NCBI RefSeq assembly: GCF_001269905.1
Contig: NZ_LHVK01000014.1
Span: 394,297-458,296, forward strand
Length of the DNA: 64,000 nucleotides
Reading direction: 5' to 3'
From: Pseudomonas corrugata
Lineage (GTDB): Bacteria; Pseudomonadota; Gammaproteobacteria; Pseudomonadales; Pseudomonadaceae
The notes beneath the pieces were generated by a model that worked only from the letters and a program-made list of their open reading frames with translations, searched no databases and was not told where the DNA came from. This document shows, in pieces, positions 16,688 through 24,964 of this stretch (positions are counted from its first letter, which is position 1; every line of letters starts with the position of its first letter). The translations under genes and the position numbers were made by a program.

Positions 16688-17110
16688 TCAAGGCTTGATG
16701 TTCTTCAACTCGTTGAGCAACGCCAGCAGCTGCTGCATCTTTTCCTCGCCGAACTGCTCTTCGATCCGTCGATAGTTGCCTTCCATCCCCTCGCTCATGG
16801 ACACGAAGCACTGCTGGCCGCGTTCGGTCAGGCCAACGAACACCCGACGCTGGTCCTGACTGGATTTCTGCCGGCGCACCAGGCCATCGCGCTCCAGGCG
16901 GCTGAGCACGCCGGTCATGCTGGGTTTGAGGATGCAGGCCTGATGGGCGAGCTGGTGGCTTTCCAGTTCACCTTGCTGATGCAGGATGCGGATCACCCGC
17001 CATTGCTGCTCGGTGAGGTCGTGCTGGTTCAACGCCGGGCGGAAAAACGCCATGGCCGCTTCGCGGGCCTGCAGCAGGGTCAGCGTCAGTGAAGGTCTGG
17101 GGGTGGCCAT
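16688..17110 (-). CDS. MarR-family regulator, HpaR-like (first copy)
   Basis: A 140-residue MarR protein with the HpaR pattern: 'SLTLTLLQAREAAMAFFRP' at the N-terminus, 'LTEQQWRVIRILHQQGELE', the recognition region 'ACILKPSMTGVLSRLERDGL', and the wing 'RRQKSSQDQRRVFVGLTERG'. HpaR represses homoprotocatechuate catabolism in E. coli and relatives. A second, clearly paralogous copy lies at 25905-26327 next to the hpa genes, so this copy may have another target, most simply the OPT transporter downstream. Upstream DNA has imperfect palindromes (GCAGCTTA...TTAGCTGC; GAGCAAGCCGCTTGCTC at 17169-17185) but not the GTTAA-N4-TTAAC site of the second copy. Confidence 0.85.
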   Translation of the reverse strand: MATPRPSLTLTLLQAREAAMAFFRPALNQHDLTEQQWRVIRILHQQGELESHQLAHQACILKPSMTGVLSRLERDGLVRRQKSSQDQRRVFVGLTERGQQCFVSMSEGMEGNYRRIEEQFGEEKMQQLLALLNELKNIKP

Positions 17111-17199
17111 GTTCGGACTGCCTGGATGGACGAGTGGGCAGCTTAGTGGCGCAAATAATTAGCTGCAAGAGCAAGCCGCTTGCTCAAATTTGCCACGGG

Positions 17200-17350
17200 T
17201 TTGTGGCGAGGGGATTCATCCCCGCTGGGCTGCGGAGCGGCCCCAAATCAGCTCGCTCGGTCAAACAGACACACCGAGGTGTTTGGTTTGAGGTCTGCTT
17301 CGCAGCCCAGCGGGGCGGTGCGACGGTTCGCTGAATCCCCTCGCCACAAA
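17200..17350. repeat. Long imperfect inverted repeat with GTGGCGAGGGGAT ends
   Basis: The left arm TTTGTGGCGAGGGGATT...CCCCGCTGGGCTGCG (17200-17233) is matched on the right by CGCAGCCCAGCGGGG (17301-17315) and AATCCCCTCGCCACAAA (17333-17349). The element could fold into one large stem-loop. Shorter relatives lie at 21392-21425 and 30267-30317, so this is a second dispersed repeat family besides the REPs. It fills the gap between the first hpaR-like gene and hpaA. Confidence 0.85.
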
Positions 17351-17376
17351 AGCTAGTGCTCCATCGAGGATAAATT

Positions 17377-18282
17377 TCAGCGCAATCCCGACTGCCGCTG
17401 GCGATATTCCCCTGGGGTGAGTTGAGCATAGCGCTGGAAAAACCGACTGAAATAGGCCGGGTCCTTGAACCCGAGCTGGTAGCAGATTTCGTTGGCCGAG
17501 CTGCCGGTGAACAGCAGCAGGCGCTTGGCCTCTTGCATCAACCGCTCCATGATCAGTCGTTTGGAAGGCAGGTCGGCAATGCGCCGGCACACGTCGTTGA
17601 GACGCGCCTCGGTCACCCCGACGCCCTCGGCATAGCGCGACAGCGGCCAGTGTTGCAGGTAGTGCGCTTCGATCAGCTCGTTGAAGCGGTGAAAGATCTT
17701 CAAGTCCTCATGCCGCGCCGGCCTCGCTTCCAGGGAGTTGGAGCAGAGTCGCAACAGGCTGATCATGATCAGCCGCGTCAAGCCGTCCAGCGCCACGCTG
17801 CGCCCCGGCCGAGCGGCCGCCACCTCCTCGCTCAGTTCCTCGAACAAGTATTCCAGCCGGCGCACTTCCCCGGCCTGCTCCGGCCCCAGTTGCGTCAGCG
17901 CCACACAGGCAGCCGGCAACTGCACACCGGCCGGCGCGAGCCCGGGATCGGCGTCGATCAATTGCCAGACCAACTGCTGGCGCACCGTCAGCACATGCCC
18001 GTCACTGTCGGCCTCGGTCACGAAGGAATGGGGGATGGTCGGCGGCGTGAGGAAGAACATCGGCCCGGATTCGACGTACTGCTGATCGTCCAGATACACC
18101 CGCACGGTGCCGCTCTTGACGTAGTGCACCTGGAAGAACCGGTCGTGGCGGTGCACCGGCATGTTCCGGCCAAAAAAGCCCGCCAGGTTGGCGAGCCGGT
18201 CGTAATGCACCTCGGCGTCGCTGTAGCGCTGGTCGTACACCTGACCAATGTTGATGTTCGGGATCGGCTGACGATCGGTCAT
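17377..18282 (-). CDS. hpaA: AraC-family regulator of 4-hydroxyphenylacetate catabolism
   Basis: A 301-residue AraC/XylS protein. The start at 18282 (MTDRQPIPNINIG) fits the HpaA family; the longer in-frame version reads through low-complexity sequence. The N-terminal cupin-like domain has 'MPVHRHDRFFQVHYVKSGTV' near residue 40, and the C-terminal double HTH has 'YAEGVGVTEARLNDVCRR' and 'ANEICYQLGFKDPAYFSRFF' near 280. HpaA proteins activate 4-HPA hydroxylase or pathway genes with 4-HPA as the effector. It is divergent from hpaG1 across a 184-bp AT-rich promoter region that carries two GTTAA-N4-TTAAC sites. Expected targets here are the hpa operon and the C1/C2 hydroxylase genes. Confidence 0.88.
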   Translation of the reverse strand: MTDRQPIPNINIGQVYDQRYSDAEVHYDRLANLAGFFGRNMPVHRHDRFFQVHYVKSGTVRVYLDDQQYVESGPMFFLTPPTIPHSFVTEADSDGHVLTVRQQLVWQLIDADPGLAPAGVQLPAACVALTQLGPEQAGEVRRLEYLFEELSEEVAAARPGRSVALDGLTRLIMISLLRLCSNSLEARPARHEDLKIFHRFNELIEAHYLQHWPLSRYAEGVGVTEARLNDVCRRIADLPSKRLIMERLMQEAKRLLLFTGSSANEICYQLGFKDPAYFSRFFQRYAQLTPGEYRQRQSGLR

Positions 18283-18387
18283 CACGCAGTACTCGTTTTT
18301 ATTCTGATTCAGGCAACGCCCGAGGCTCATCCTGCACCGAATCCGGGAAGGCAACCAGTGCCGCTCATTCTCTCACGCTTGACGATA

Positions 18388-18422
18388 GTTAACATCTTAA
18401 TTATAACTGTTAATACATTAAC
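18388..18422 (+). promoter_or_regulatory. Two tandem GTTAA-N4-TTAAC operators upstream of hpaG1
   Basis: GTTAA-CATC-TTAAT (18388-18401) and GTTAA-TACA-TTAAC (18409-18422) are spaced 21 bases start to start, two turns of the helix, in an AT-rich patch 45-80 bases before hpaG1. The same motif forms a perfect palindrome upstream of the second hpaR and a near match upstream of feaR. This suggests a dimeric MarR (HpaR) operator bound on one face of the DNA. Confidence 0.65.
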
Positions 18423-18466
18423 AATATCGCAGAGCCCTCATCCCTCTGCACTGCCAGGAGACAAGC

Positions 18467-19144
18467 ATGAGCCGTGCCCTGCATGACGTCGCAACCGGCA
18501 CCCTGTTCGGGGTCGCGCTGAACTACCAGGGGCTGCTGAAGCAGCGCCTCGCCGAGTTCGAGCAACCGCCCTACCAGAAGCCGCCGGTCAAGCCGGTGCT
18601 GTTCATCAAGACCCCCAACACCCGCAACCGGCACGACGCCGATGTGGTTCATCCCGGCCACGGCGAACGCCTGCAACCGGGCCCGGCCCTGGGTGTGGTG
18701 ATGGGCAAGTCGGCCAGCCGCGTCAGCGCCGCCGAGGCCCTGGGCTACGTGGCCGGCTATACCGTCGTCAACGAATTCAGCCTGCCGGAAGACAGCTACT
18801 ACCGCCCTGCCGTCAAGGCCAAGTGCCGGGACGGCTTCTGTGCCATCGGGCCGGAACTGGTGCCAAGCGCCAACGTGGCCGATCCCCATAGCCTGACAAT
18901 CACGCTGTACGTCAACGGCGAGGTGCGCCAGCAGAACAGCACGGCCAACCTCGTTCGCAACATTCCCCAACTGATTGCCGAGATCAGCGAATTCATGACT
19001 TTGCACGCCGGCGACGTGCTGATCACCGGCACGCCTGAGGGCCGGGTCGATGTGGTCCCCGGTGATCGCGTCGAAGTGGACATCGGCGGCCTGGGCCGTC
19101 TCATCAATACCGTCGTGGCCGAGCAACCGGGAGCACGTTCATGA
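18467..19144 (+). CDS. hpaG1: 4-HPA degradation bifunctional isomerase/decarboxylase, HpaG1 subunit
   Basis: A 225-residue FAH-superfamily protein. AGGAGA precedes the ATG. Motifs include 'GVALNYQGLLKQRLAEF' near the start, KTPNTRNRHDADVVHPG, 'VVMGKSASRVSAAEALGYVA' and a C-terminal 'TGTPEGRVDVVPGDRVEVDI'. HpaG1 and HpaG2 correspond to the N- and C-terminal halves of the fused E. coli HpaG, which decarboxylates 5-oxo-pent-3-ene-1,2,5-tricarboxylate and isomerises 2-hydroxyhepta-2,4-diene-1,7-dioate. Its stop overlaps the hpaG2 start (ATGA), showing tight translational coupling. It is the first gene of the operon and lies directly behind the tandem operators. Here the fused gene is split into two, as in many pseudomonads. 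Confidence 0.9.
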   Translation: MSRALHDVATGTLFGVALNYQGLLKQRLAEFEQPPYQKPPVKPVLFIKTPNTRNRHDADVVHPGHGERLQPGPALGVVMGKSASRVSAAEALGYVAGYTVVNEFSLPEDSYYRPAVKAKCRDGFCAIGPELVPSANVADPHSLTITLYVNGEVRQQNSTANLVRNIPQLIAEISEFMTLHAGDVLITGTPEGRVDVVPGDRVEVDIGGLGRLINTVVAEQPGARS

Positions 19145-19911
19145 AACACGCGCGCATTCGTTTTGAGGAACAGATCCATCACGTCACCGTTGAAGCTGGC
19201 AACGCCGTGCGCCTGGCCGACGGTCGCCTGCTGGCCGAAGACCAGGTCGAGTGGCTGCCACCGGCCACCGGCAGCATGTTCGCCCTGGGCCTGAACTACG
19301 CCGACCACGCCGCCGAACTGGCCTTCAAACCGCCCACCGAGCCTCTGGCATTCATAAAGTCCCCCGGCACCTATACCGGCCATAACCAGCAGACCTGGCG
19401 TCCCGACAACGTCGCCTACATGCACTACGAGTGCGAACTGGTGGCGGTCATCGGCAAGACCGCGCGCAACGTCAAGCGCGAGGACGCCCTGGACTATCTG
19501 GCCGGTTACACGGTGTGCAACGACTATGCGATCCGCGATTACCTGGAAAACTACTACCGCCCCAACCTGCGGGTGAAGAACCGCGACGCCACGACCCCCG
19601 TCGGCCCGTGGATCGTCGATGTCGCCGATGTGCCGGATCCGGCCAACCTGAAGCTGCGTACCTGGATCAACGGTGAACTGCGCCAGGAAGGCAGCACCAA
19701 GGACATGATTTTCGACATCCCCTACCTGATCGAGTACCTGTCCAGCTTCATGACCCTGCAACCCGGCGACATGATCGCCACCGGCACGCCGGAAGGCCTG
19801 GCGGACGTGGTGCCCGGTGATGAAGTGGTGGTGGAAGTGGAAGGCGTCGGTCGCCTGGTCAATCGAATTGTCAGCGAAGCGGCGTTCTTCGCATCCCGTA
19901 AAGAGGCTTGA
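19141..19911 (+). CDS. hpaG2: 4-HPA degradation bifunctional isomerase/decarboxylase, HpaG2 subunit
   Basis: A 256-residue FAH-superfamily protein beginning in a 4-base overlap with hpaG1. Characteristic segments are 'FALGLNYADHAAELAFKPPT', 'FIKSPGTYTGHNQQTWRP', the metal-binding region 'YMHYECELVAVIGKTARNVK' (Glu residues) and 'GDMIATGTPEGLADVVPGDE'. It is the catalytic partner of HpaG1, acting after ring cleavage and aldehyde oxidation to yield 2-oxohept-3-ene-1,7-dioate. It is followed by hpaE after only 5 bases. Length and motifs are normal for the C-terminal half of HpaG. Confidence 0.92.
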   Translation: MKHARIRFEEQIHHVTVEAGNAVRLADGRLLAEDQVEWLPPATGSMFALGLNYADHAAELAFKPPTEPLAFIKSPGTYTGHNQQTWRPDNVAYMHYECELVAVIGKTARNVKREDALDYLAGYTVCNDYAIRDYLENYYRPNLRVKNRDATTPVGPWIVDVADVPDPANLKLRTWINGELRQEGSTKDMIFDIPYLIEYLSSFMTLQPGDMIATGTPEGLADVVPGDEVVVEVEGVGRLVNRIVSEAAFFASRKEA

Positions 19912-19916
19912 GCAAC

Positions 19917-21377
19917 ATGATCAAACACTGGATCAACGGCCGTGAGGTCGAAAGCAAAGACGTCTTCATCAACTACAACCCGGCCACCGGCGAAGCCATT
20001 GGCGAAGTCGCCAGCGGCGGTGCCGAGGAAGTCGCCCAGGCCGTGGCCGCGGCCAAGGAGGCCTTTCCGAAGTGGGCCAACACCCCCGCCAAGGAACGCG
20101 CCCGGCTGATGCGCAAGCTGGGTGAGTTGATCGACCGCGACGTGCCGAAACTGGCCGAGCTGGAAACCCTCGACACCGGCCTGCCCATCCACCAGACCCG
20201 CAATGTGCTGATTCCCCGGGCCTCTCACAACTTCGACTTCTTTGCCGAAGTCTGCACCCGCATGGACGGTCACACCTACCCGGTCGACGACCAGATGCTC
20301 AACTACACCCTGTACCAGCCGGTGGGCGTCTGCGGCCTGGTGTCGCCGTGGAACGTGCCGTTCATGACCGCGACCTGGAAGACCGCGCCGTGTCTGGCCC
20401 TGGGCAACACCGCCGTGCTGAAGATGTCGGAGCTGTCGCCCCTCACCGCCAACGAACTGGGGCGCCTGGCCGTGGAAGCGGGAATTCCCAACGGCGTGTT
20501 GAACGTCATCCAGGGTTATGGCGCGACCGCTGGCGACGCGCTGGTGCGGCACCCCGATGTGCGAGCGATTTCCTTTACCGGAGGCACTGCCACCGGCAAG
20601 AAAATCATGCAGACCGCCGGGTTGAAGAAGTATTCCATGGAGCTCGGCGGCAAGTCGCCGGTGTTGATTTTCGAAGACGCGGACCTGGAACGAGCTCTCG
20701 ACGCGGCGCTGTTCACGATCTTCTCGCTCAACGGCGAACGTTGCACCGCCGGCAGCCGGATTTTCATCCAGGAAAGTGTCTACCCACAGTTCGTCGCCGA
20801 ATTCGCCGCCCGTGCCAAGCGCCTGATCGTGGGCGATCCACAGGATCCCAAGACCCAGGTCGGCTCGATGATCACCCAGGCCCACTACGACAAAGTCACC
20901 GGCTACATCAGGATCGGCCTCGAAGAAGGCGCCACCCTGCTGGCCGGTGGCCTGGAACGTCCGGCCAATCTGCCGGCGCACCTGAGTCGCGGTCAGTTCA
21001 TCCAGCCGACGGTGTTCGCCGACGTGAACAACAAGATGCGCATCGCCCAGGAGGAAATCTTCGGCCCGGTGGTCTGCCTGATCCCGTTCAAGGATGAAGC
21101 CGAAGCCTTGCAACTGGCCAACGACACCGAATATGGCCTGGCGTCGTACATCTGGACCCAGGACATCGGCAAGGCCCATCGCCTGGCCCATGGCATCGAG
21201 GCCGGCATGGTGTTCATCAACAGCCAGAACGTACGCGACCTGCGCCAGCCTTTCGGTGGGGTAAAGGGTTCCGGAACCGGGCGTGAAGGTGGACAGTACA
21301 GCTTCGAGGTGTTTGCCGAGATCAAGAACGTTTGCATTTCGATGGGTGGGCATCACATTCCAAGGTGGGGTATCTAA
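19917..21377 (+). CDS. hpaE: 5-carboxymethyl-2-hydroxymuconate semialdehyde dehydrogenase
   Basis: A 486-residue aldehyde dehydrogenase. The ATG at 19917 (MIKHWINGREVES) is preferred over a TTG at 19908 because AGAGG lies 10 bases before it and the N-terminus fits HpaE. Motifs: 'VSPWNVPFMTATWKTAPCLA' near 135, 'SFTGGTATGKKIM' near 220, the base Glu in MELGGKSP and the catalytic Cys in NGERCTAGSRI near 280. It oxidises the ring-cleavage product of homoprotocatechuate to 5-carboxymethyl-2-hydroxymuconate with NAD. It is third in the hpa operon. A short palindrome follows, which may modulate the hpaE-hpaD part of the message. Confidence 0.93.
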   Translation: MIKHWINGREVESKDVFINYNPATGEAIGEVASGGAEEVAQAVAAAKEAFPKWANTPAKERARLMRKLGELIDRDVPKLAELETLDTGLPIHQTRNVLIPRASHNFDFFAEVCTRMDGHTYPVDDQMLNYTLYQPVGVCGLVSPWNVPFMTATWKTAPCLALGNTAVLKMSELSPLTANELGRLAVEAGIPNGVLNVIQGYGATAGDALVRHPDVRAISFTGGTATGKKIMQTAGLKKYSMELGGKSPVLIFEDADLERALDAALFTIFSLNGERCTAGSRIFIQESVYPQFVAEFAARAKRLIVGDPQDPKTQVGSMITQAHYDKVTGYIRIGLEEGATLLAGGLERPANLPAHLSRGQFIQPTVFADVNNKMRIAQEEIFGPVVCLIPFKDEAEALQLANDTEYGLASYIWTQDIGKAHRLAHGIEAGMVFINSQNVRDLRQPFGGVKGSGTGREGGQYSFEVFAEIKNVCISMGGHHIPRWGI

Positions 21378-21391
21378 AACGGCGATGAACT

Positions 21392-21425
21392 CCTGTGGCG
21401 AGGGGATTTATCCCCTCGCCACAGG
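21392..21425. repeat. Perfect palindrome of the GTGGCGAGGGGAT family
   Basis: CCTGTGGCGAGGGGAT-TT-ATCCCCTCGCCACAGG is a perfect 16-bp inverted repeat with a 2-base centre, lying between hpaE and hpaD. It is a compact member of the same family as 17200-17350. In RNA it would form a very stable hairpin inside the hpa operon, which could stabilise or attenuate the message. Confidence 0.85.
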
Positions 21426-21504
21426 CGCTGCGGTCCACTTGAAACAGGTTGTGATTCACCGATTACCCAAGACCCAACAAGAACAATTTTTCAGGAGAAT
21501 CATC

Positions 21505-22362
21505 ATGGGCGAAGTCGTCCTGGCTGCGAAGATCTGCCACGTTCCCTCGATGTACCTGTCCGAGCTGCCCGGCAAGCACCATGGCTGCCGCGCAGCGGCG
21601 ATCGCCGGGCACAAGGAAATCGGCCGCCGCGCCCGTGAGCTGGGTGCCGACACCGCTGTGGTATTCGATGTGCACTGGCTGGTCAACAGCGCCTATCACG
21701 TCAACAGTGGCGAACATTTCAAGGGCATCTACACCAGCAACGAGCTGCCACACTTCATCAAGAACATGGAGTACGAGTACTCGGGCGCCCCGGAACTGGG
21801 CGAGTTGATTGCCGCAGAAGCCAATGCCGCCGATGTCCGCACCCTGGCCCACAACATCCCCAGCCTTGAACTGGAATACGGCACGCTGGTGCCCATGCGC
21901 TACATGCACATGGATGTCCCGCCGGAACAGAAACTCAATGTCGTCTCGATTGCCGCCTGGTGTGCCTGGCATCGTCTGCAAGACAGCTTCACTTTCGGCG
22001 CCGCCGTGCGCCGGGCCATCGAAAAAAGCGACCGCAAGGTGCTGGTGCTGGCGTCCGGTTCGCTGTCCCACCGGTTCTCCGATGATCGCAACGCCGAAGC
22101 CAACATCCATAACTGGACCCGGGAATTCGACAAGCAGGTCGACCTGCATGTCGTCCAGATGTGGCGCGAGGGTCGCTGGAAGGAATTCTGCGCCATGCTC
22201 CCGGACTATGCCGAGCACTGCTTCGGCGAAGGCAAGATGCATGACACGGCGATGCTCCTGGGGTTGCTGGGCGGACCGGACTACGACAAACCCGCCGAAA
22301 TCATCACCGAACCCTTCGGCAGCTCCGGCACCGGCCAGATCAATGCCATTTTTCCGGTTTGA
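21505..22362 (+). CDS. hpaD: 3,4-dihydroxyphenylacetate 2,3-dioxygenase
   Basis: A 285-residue class III extradiol dioxygenase. The start at 21505 (MGEVVLAAK) is set by AGGAGA at 21493-21498; a longer in-frame reading runs back into the palindrome. Metal-binding and catalytic His residues lie in 'ICHVPSMYLSE' near residue 11, 'KHHGCRAAAIAGHKE' near 27 and DVHWLVNSAYH near 55; 'LASGSLSHRF' near 185 is also conserved. It opens the ring of homoprotocatechuate to 5-carboxymethyl-2-hydroxymuconate semialdehyde. Fourth in the operon, separated from hpaE by 127 bases that hold the palindrome; the only sizeable gap in the operon. Confidence 0.93.
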   Translation: MGEVVLAAKICHVPSMYLSELPGKHHGCRAAAIAGHKEIGRRARELGADTAVVFDVHWLVNSAYHVNSGEHFKGIYTSNELPHFIKNMEYEYSGAPELGELIAAEANAADVRTLAHNIPSLELEYGTLVPMRYMHMDVPPEQKLNVVSIAAWCAWHRLQDSFTFGAAVRRAIEKSDRKVLVLASGSLSHRFSDDRNAEANIHNWTREFDKQVDLHVVQMWREGRWKEFCAMLPDYAEHCFGEGKMHDTAMLLGLLGGPDYDKPAEIITEPFGSSGTGQINAIFPV

Positions 22363-22386
22363 CCAGCCTGCACAGGAGATCCGACG

Positions 22387-22779
22387 ATGCCGCATTTCAT
22401 CGCAGAGTACACCGACAACATCGAACAACAGGCCGACTTGCCCGGCCTGTTTGAAAAAGTCCATGCCTTGCTGGGCGACAGCGGCGTGTTTCCCCTCGGC
22501 GGCATCCGCAGTCGTGGGATGCGCCTGGACACTTGGCGAATGGCCGACGGCAAGCACGACTATGCCTTCGTGCACATGACACTGAAAGTTGGCCATGGCC
22601 GCGATCTCGCCGCCCGCCAGAAAGTCGCGGAGAAACTCTTCGAGGTGATCACCGCGCACTTCGCCGAACTCCAGGCCCAGCGTCTGCTGGCCCTGTCGTT
22701 CGAGATGATCGAATTGCACGAGCAACTCAACTTCAAGGCCAACAACGTCCACGCCTTTCTCAAGGCCCAGACGAGCTAA
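22387..22779 (+). CDS. hpaF: 5-carboxymethyl-2-hydroxymuconate delta-isomerase
   Basis: A 130-residue protein of the tautomerase superfamily. The N-terminal MPHFIAEYTDNIEQ supplies the catalytic Pro after Met removal. Other conserved parts are 'PLGGIRSRGMRLDTWRMAD' near residue 38 and 'FVHMTLKVGHGRD' near 62. It converts 5-carboxymethyl-2-hydroxymuconate to 5-oxo-pent-3-ene-1,2,5-tricarboxylate, the HpaG substrate. It follows hpaD by 24 bases, with AGGAGAT upstream. Length is normal for the family (about 126-130). Confidence 0.92.
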   Translation: MPHFIAEYTDNIEQQADLPGLFEKVHALLGDSGVFPLGGIRSRGMRLDTWRMADGKHDYAFVHMTLKVGHGRDLAARQKVAEKLFEVITAHFAELQAQRLLALSFEMIELHEQLNFKANNVHAFLKAQTS

Positions 22780-22828
22780 GCGCACCTGACAGTTGCCCAT
22801 CGGCCCCTCTGACAAAAAGTACAAGATC

Positions 22829-24133
22829 ATGAGCACAGCCAACCCCGCTGGCACTGCCAGCTCCGTCGCGCACGACCGCACCCATGCCACGATCACCTGG
22901 CGGCTGATGCCGTTGCTGCTGGTCTGCTACCTGTTTGCCCATCTGGACCGCATCAACATCGGCTTCGCCAAGATGCAGATGAGTGCCGACCTGCAGTTCA
23001 GCGACACGGTCTACGGCTTCGGCGCCGGCCTGTTTTTCATCGCCTACGCGTTGTTTGGCGTACCGAGCAACATGGCCCTGGACCGGGTCGGCCCGCGCCG
23101 CTGGATCGCCACGCTGATGGTGGTCTGGGGGGCCTTGTCCACCAGCATGTTCCTCATTGAAAGTGCCACCGGTTTTTACCTGTTGCGCTTTCTGTTGGGA
23201 GTGGCCGAAGCCGGTTTCTTCCCGGGCATCCTGGTACTTCTCAACCGCTGGTACCCGGCGCGACGTCGGGCCCAGGTGACCGCGCTGTTCGCCATCGCCG
23301 TGCCGATGGCGGGAGTCATCGGCGGGCCGTTGTCCGGTGGGATCCTCGAACACTTCCATGATGTCGGCGGCCTGCGCGGTTGGCAGTGGATGTTCGTCCT
23401 CGAGGGGCTTCCGGTGATCCTGCTGGGCCTGGTGGTGCTCAAGTGTCTGCCGGACAGTTTCGAGACGGTCGGCTGGCTCACGCCTCACGCCAAGCAGCAA
23501 CTGCGTGAACAAATGAGTGTCGAGGAGCAGCGAAAATCCATCACTTCGTTCTCGGCGATCCTCAACAACCCGCAGGTCTGGTTGCTGGTGGCAGTGTACT
23601 TCGCCGTGATGCTGGCGGTGAACACCCTGGCTTTCTGGATGCCCACCCTGATCCACGGCGCCGGCATCGGCAGCGATGGCAAGGTCGGCTTGCTCAGTGC
23701 AGTGCCATACCTGGCGGGCTGTTTTTTCATGATCGGCTGTGGCCGGTCTTCCGATCGCAATCGCGAACGCCGTTGGCACCTTTGCGTACCGCTGCTGATG
23801 GCGGCAGCCGGCATTGCCATCGCCGGGCTCTCTCCCGGCAACCCAACGCTGGTGCTCGGAGGCCTGATTGTCGCCGGCATGGGTGCCAGCGCGGCGTTGC
23901 CGATGTTCTGGCAATTGCCGCCCGCCTTCCTCTCCAACGGTACCCAGGCCGCCGGAATTGCCCTGATCAGCTCCTTCGGCAGCATCGCCTCATTCTTCGC
24001 GCCCTACCTGATCGGCTGGATGCGGGACACCACCCAGAGCGCCAGCCTGGCTCTTTACGTCCTGGCGTTGTTCATCACCCTGGGCGGCCTGCTGGTGCTG
24101 CGCACCCGGGCCGCCGTCGTCAATCCTCAGTAG
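22829..24133 (+). CDS. hpaX: 4-hydroxyphenylacetate permease, MFS
   Basis: A 434-residue major facilitator of the anion:cation symporter (aromatic acid) group. The ATG at 22829 is chosen over a TTG at 22793. About 12 membrane segments are visible; the first loop region has 'FAHLDRINIGFAKMQMSADL', typical of this family, and 'GVPSNMALDRVGPRRWIA' is the conserved loop 2-3 motif. In E. coli HpaX imports 4-hydroxyphenylacetate and related acids. It lies inside the operon between hpaF and hpaH, 49 bases after hpaF. The likely substrate is 4-HPA or 3,4-dihydroxyphenylacetate; this is inferred from family and position. Confidence 0.88.
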   Translation: MSTANPAGTASSVAHDRTHATITWRLMPLLLVCYLFAHLDRINIGFAKMQMSADLQFSDTVYGFGAGLFFIAYALFGVPSNMALDRVGPRRWIATLMVVWGALSTSMFLIESATGFYLLRFLLGVAEAGFFPGILVLLNRWYPARRRAQVTALFAIAVPMAGVIGGPLSGGILEHFHDVGGLRGWQWMFVLEGLPVILLGLVVLKCLPDSFETVGWLTPHAKQQLREQMSVEEQRKSITSFSAILNNPQVWLLVAVYFAVMLAVNTLAFWMPTLIHGAGIGSDGKVGLLSAVPYLAGCFFMIGCGRSSDRNRERRWHLCVPLLMAAAGIAIAGLSPGNPTLVLGGLIVAGMGASAALPMFWQLPPAFLSNGTQAAGIALISSFGSIASFFAPYLIGWMRDTTQSASLALYVLALFITLGGLLVLRTRAAVVNPQ

Positions 24134-24143
24134 GGACCTTGTC

Positions 24144-24947
24144 ATGCTCGATCAAAGCCTCATCCAACAAGCCGCCGCCCGCCTCGACCATGCCGAGCGC
24201 TCACGGGAACAGGTGCGGCAGTTTTCCCTCGATCACCCGCAGATCACCCTCGATGACGCCTATGCCATCCAGCGCGCCTGGGTAGCACAGAAAATCAAGG
24301 ATGGCCGCAAGCTGGTCGGCCACAAGATCGGCCTGACCTCCCGGGCCATGCAAGTCTCTTCGAACATCACCGAACCGGACTACGGCGCGCTGCTGGACGA
24401 CATGTTCTTCGATGAAGGCACCGACATTCCCTTCGAACGCTTCATCGTCCCACGGGTGGAAGTGGAGCTGGCGTTCATCCTCGGCAAGCCGTTGAAAGGC
24501 CCGAACGTGACGGTGTTCGACGTGCTGGATGCAACCGAATGGGTGATCCCGGCGCTGGAAATCATCGATGCGCGCATCCAGCAGGTCGACCCGCAGACCA
24601 AGGCAACCCGCAAGGTCTTCGACACCATCTCCGACAACGCGGCCAACGCTGGCGTGGTCATGGGCGGTCGTGCGGTGCGTCCCACCGAGATCGACCTGCG
24701 CAAAGTGCCGGCGGTGCTCTACCGCAACGGCGTGATCGAAGAGTCCGGCGTCTCGGCGGCGGTGCTCAATCACCCGGCCAAAGGCGTGGCCTGGTTGGCG
24801 AACAAGCTGGCGGCCTATGACGTCACCCTGCAACCGGGTCAGGTCATTCTCGGCGGTTCCTTCACCCGCCCGGTGGCGGCCAACCCGGGCGATACCTTCC
24901 ATGTCGACTACGACATGCTCGGTTCCATCGCCTGCCGTTTCGTCTGA
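24144..24947 (+). CDS. hpaH: 2-oxo-hept-3-ene-1,7-dioate hydratase
   Basis: A 267-residue hydratase related to MhpD/FAH enzymes. Conserved segments are 'KLVGHKIGLTSRAMQVSS' near residue 54, PDYGALLDDMFF, the metal site 'VPRVEVELAFILGKPL', and 'ILGGSFTRPVAANPGD' near the C-terminus. It adds water to 2-oxohept-3-ene-1,7-dioate to give 4-hydroxy-2-oxoheptanedioate, the HpaI substrate. It starts 10 bases after hpaX, with GGGA upstream, and is followed by hpaI after 17 bases. Length matches E. coli HpaH (267). Confidence 0.92.
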   Translation: MLDQSLIQQAAARLDHAERSREQVRQFSLDHPQITLDDAYAIQRAWVAQKIKDGRKLVGHKIGLTSRAMQVSSNITEPDYGALLDDMFFDEGTDIPFERFIVPRVEVELAFILGKPLKGPNVTVFDVLDATEWVIPALEIIDARIQQVDPQTKATRKVFDTISDNAANAGVVMGGRAVRPTEIDLRKVPAVLYRNGVIEESGVSAAVLNHPAKGVAWLANKLAAYDVTLQPGQVILGGSFTRPVAANPGDTFHVDYDMLGSIACRFV

Positions 24948-24964
24948 CTCCCGAGGACCGCTTC

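Noticed and set aside
19722..21356. A 544-codon minus-strand frame antisense to hpaE
   Set aside because: It mirrors hpaE, which has complete aldehyde dehydrogenase motifs; the antisense product has no family features.
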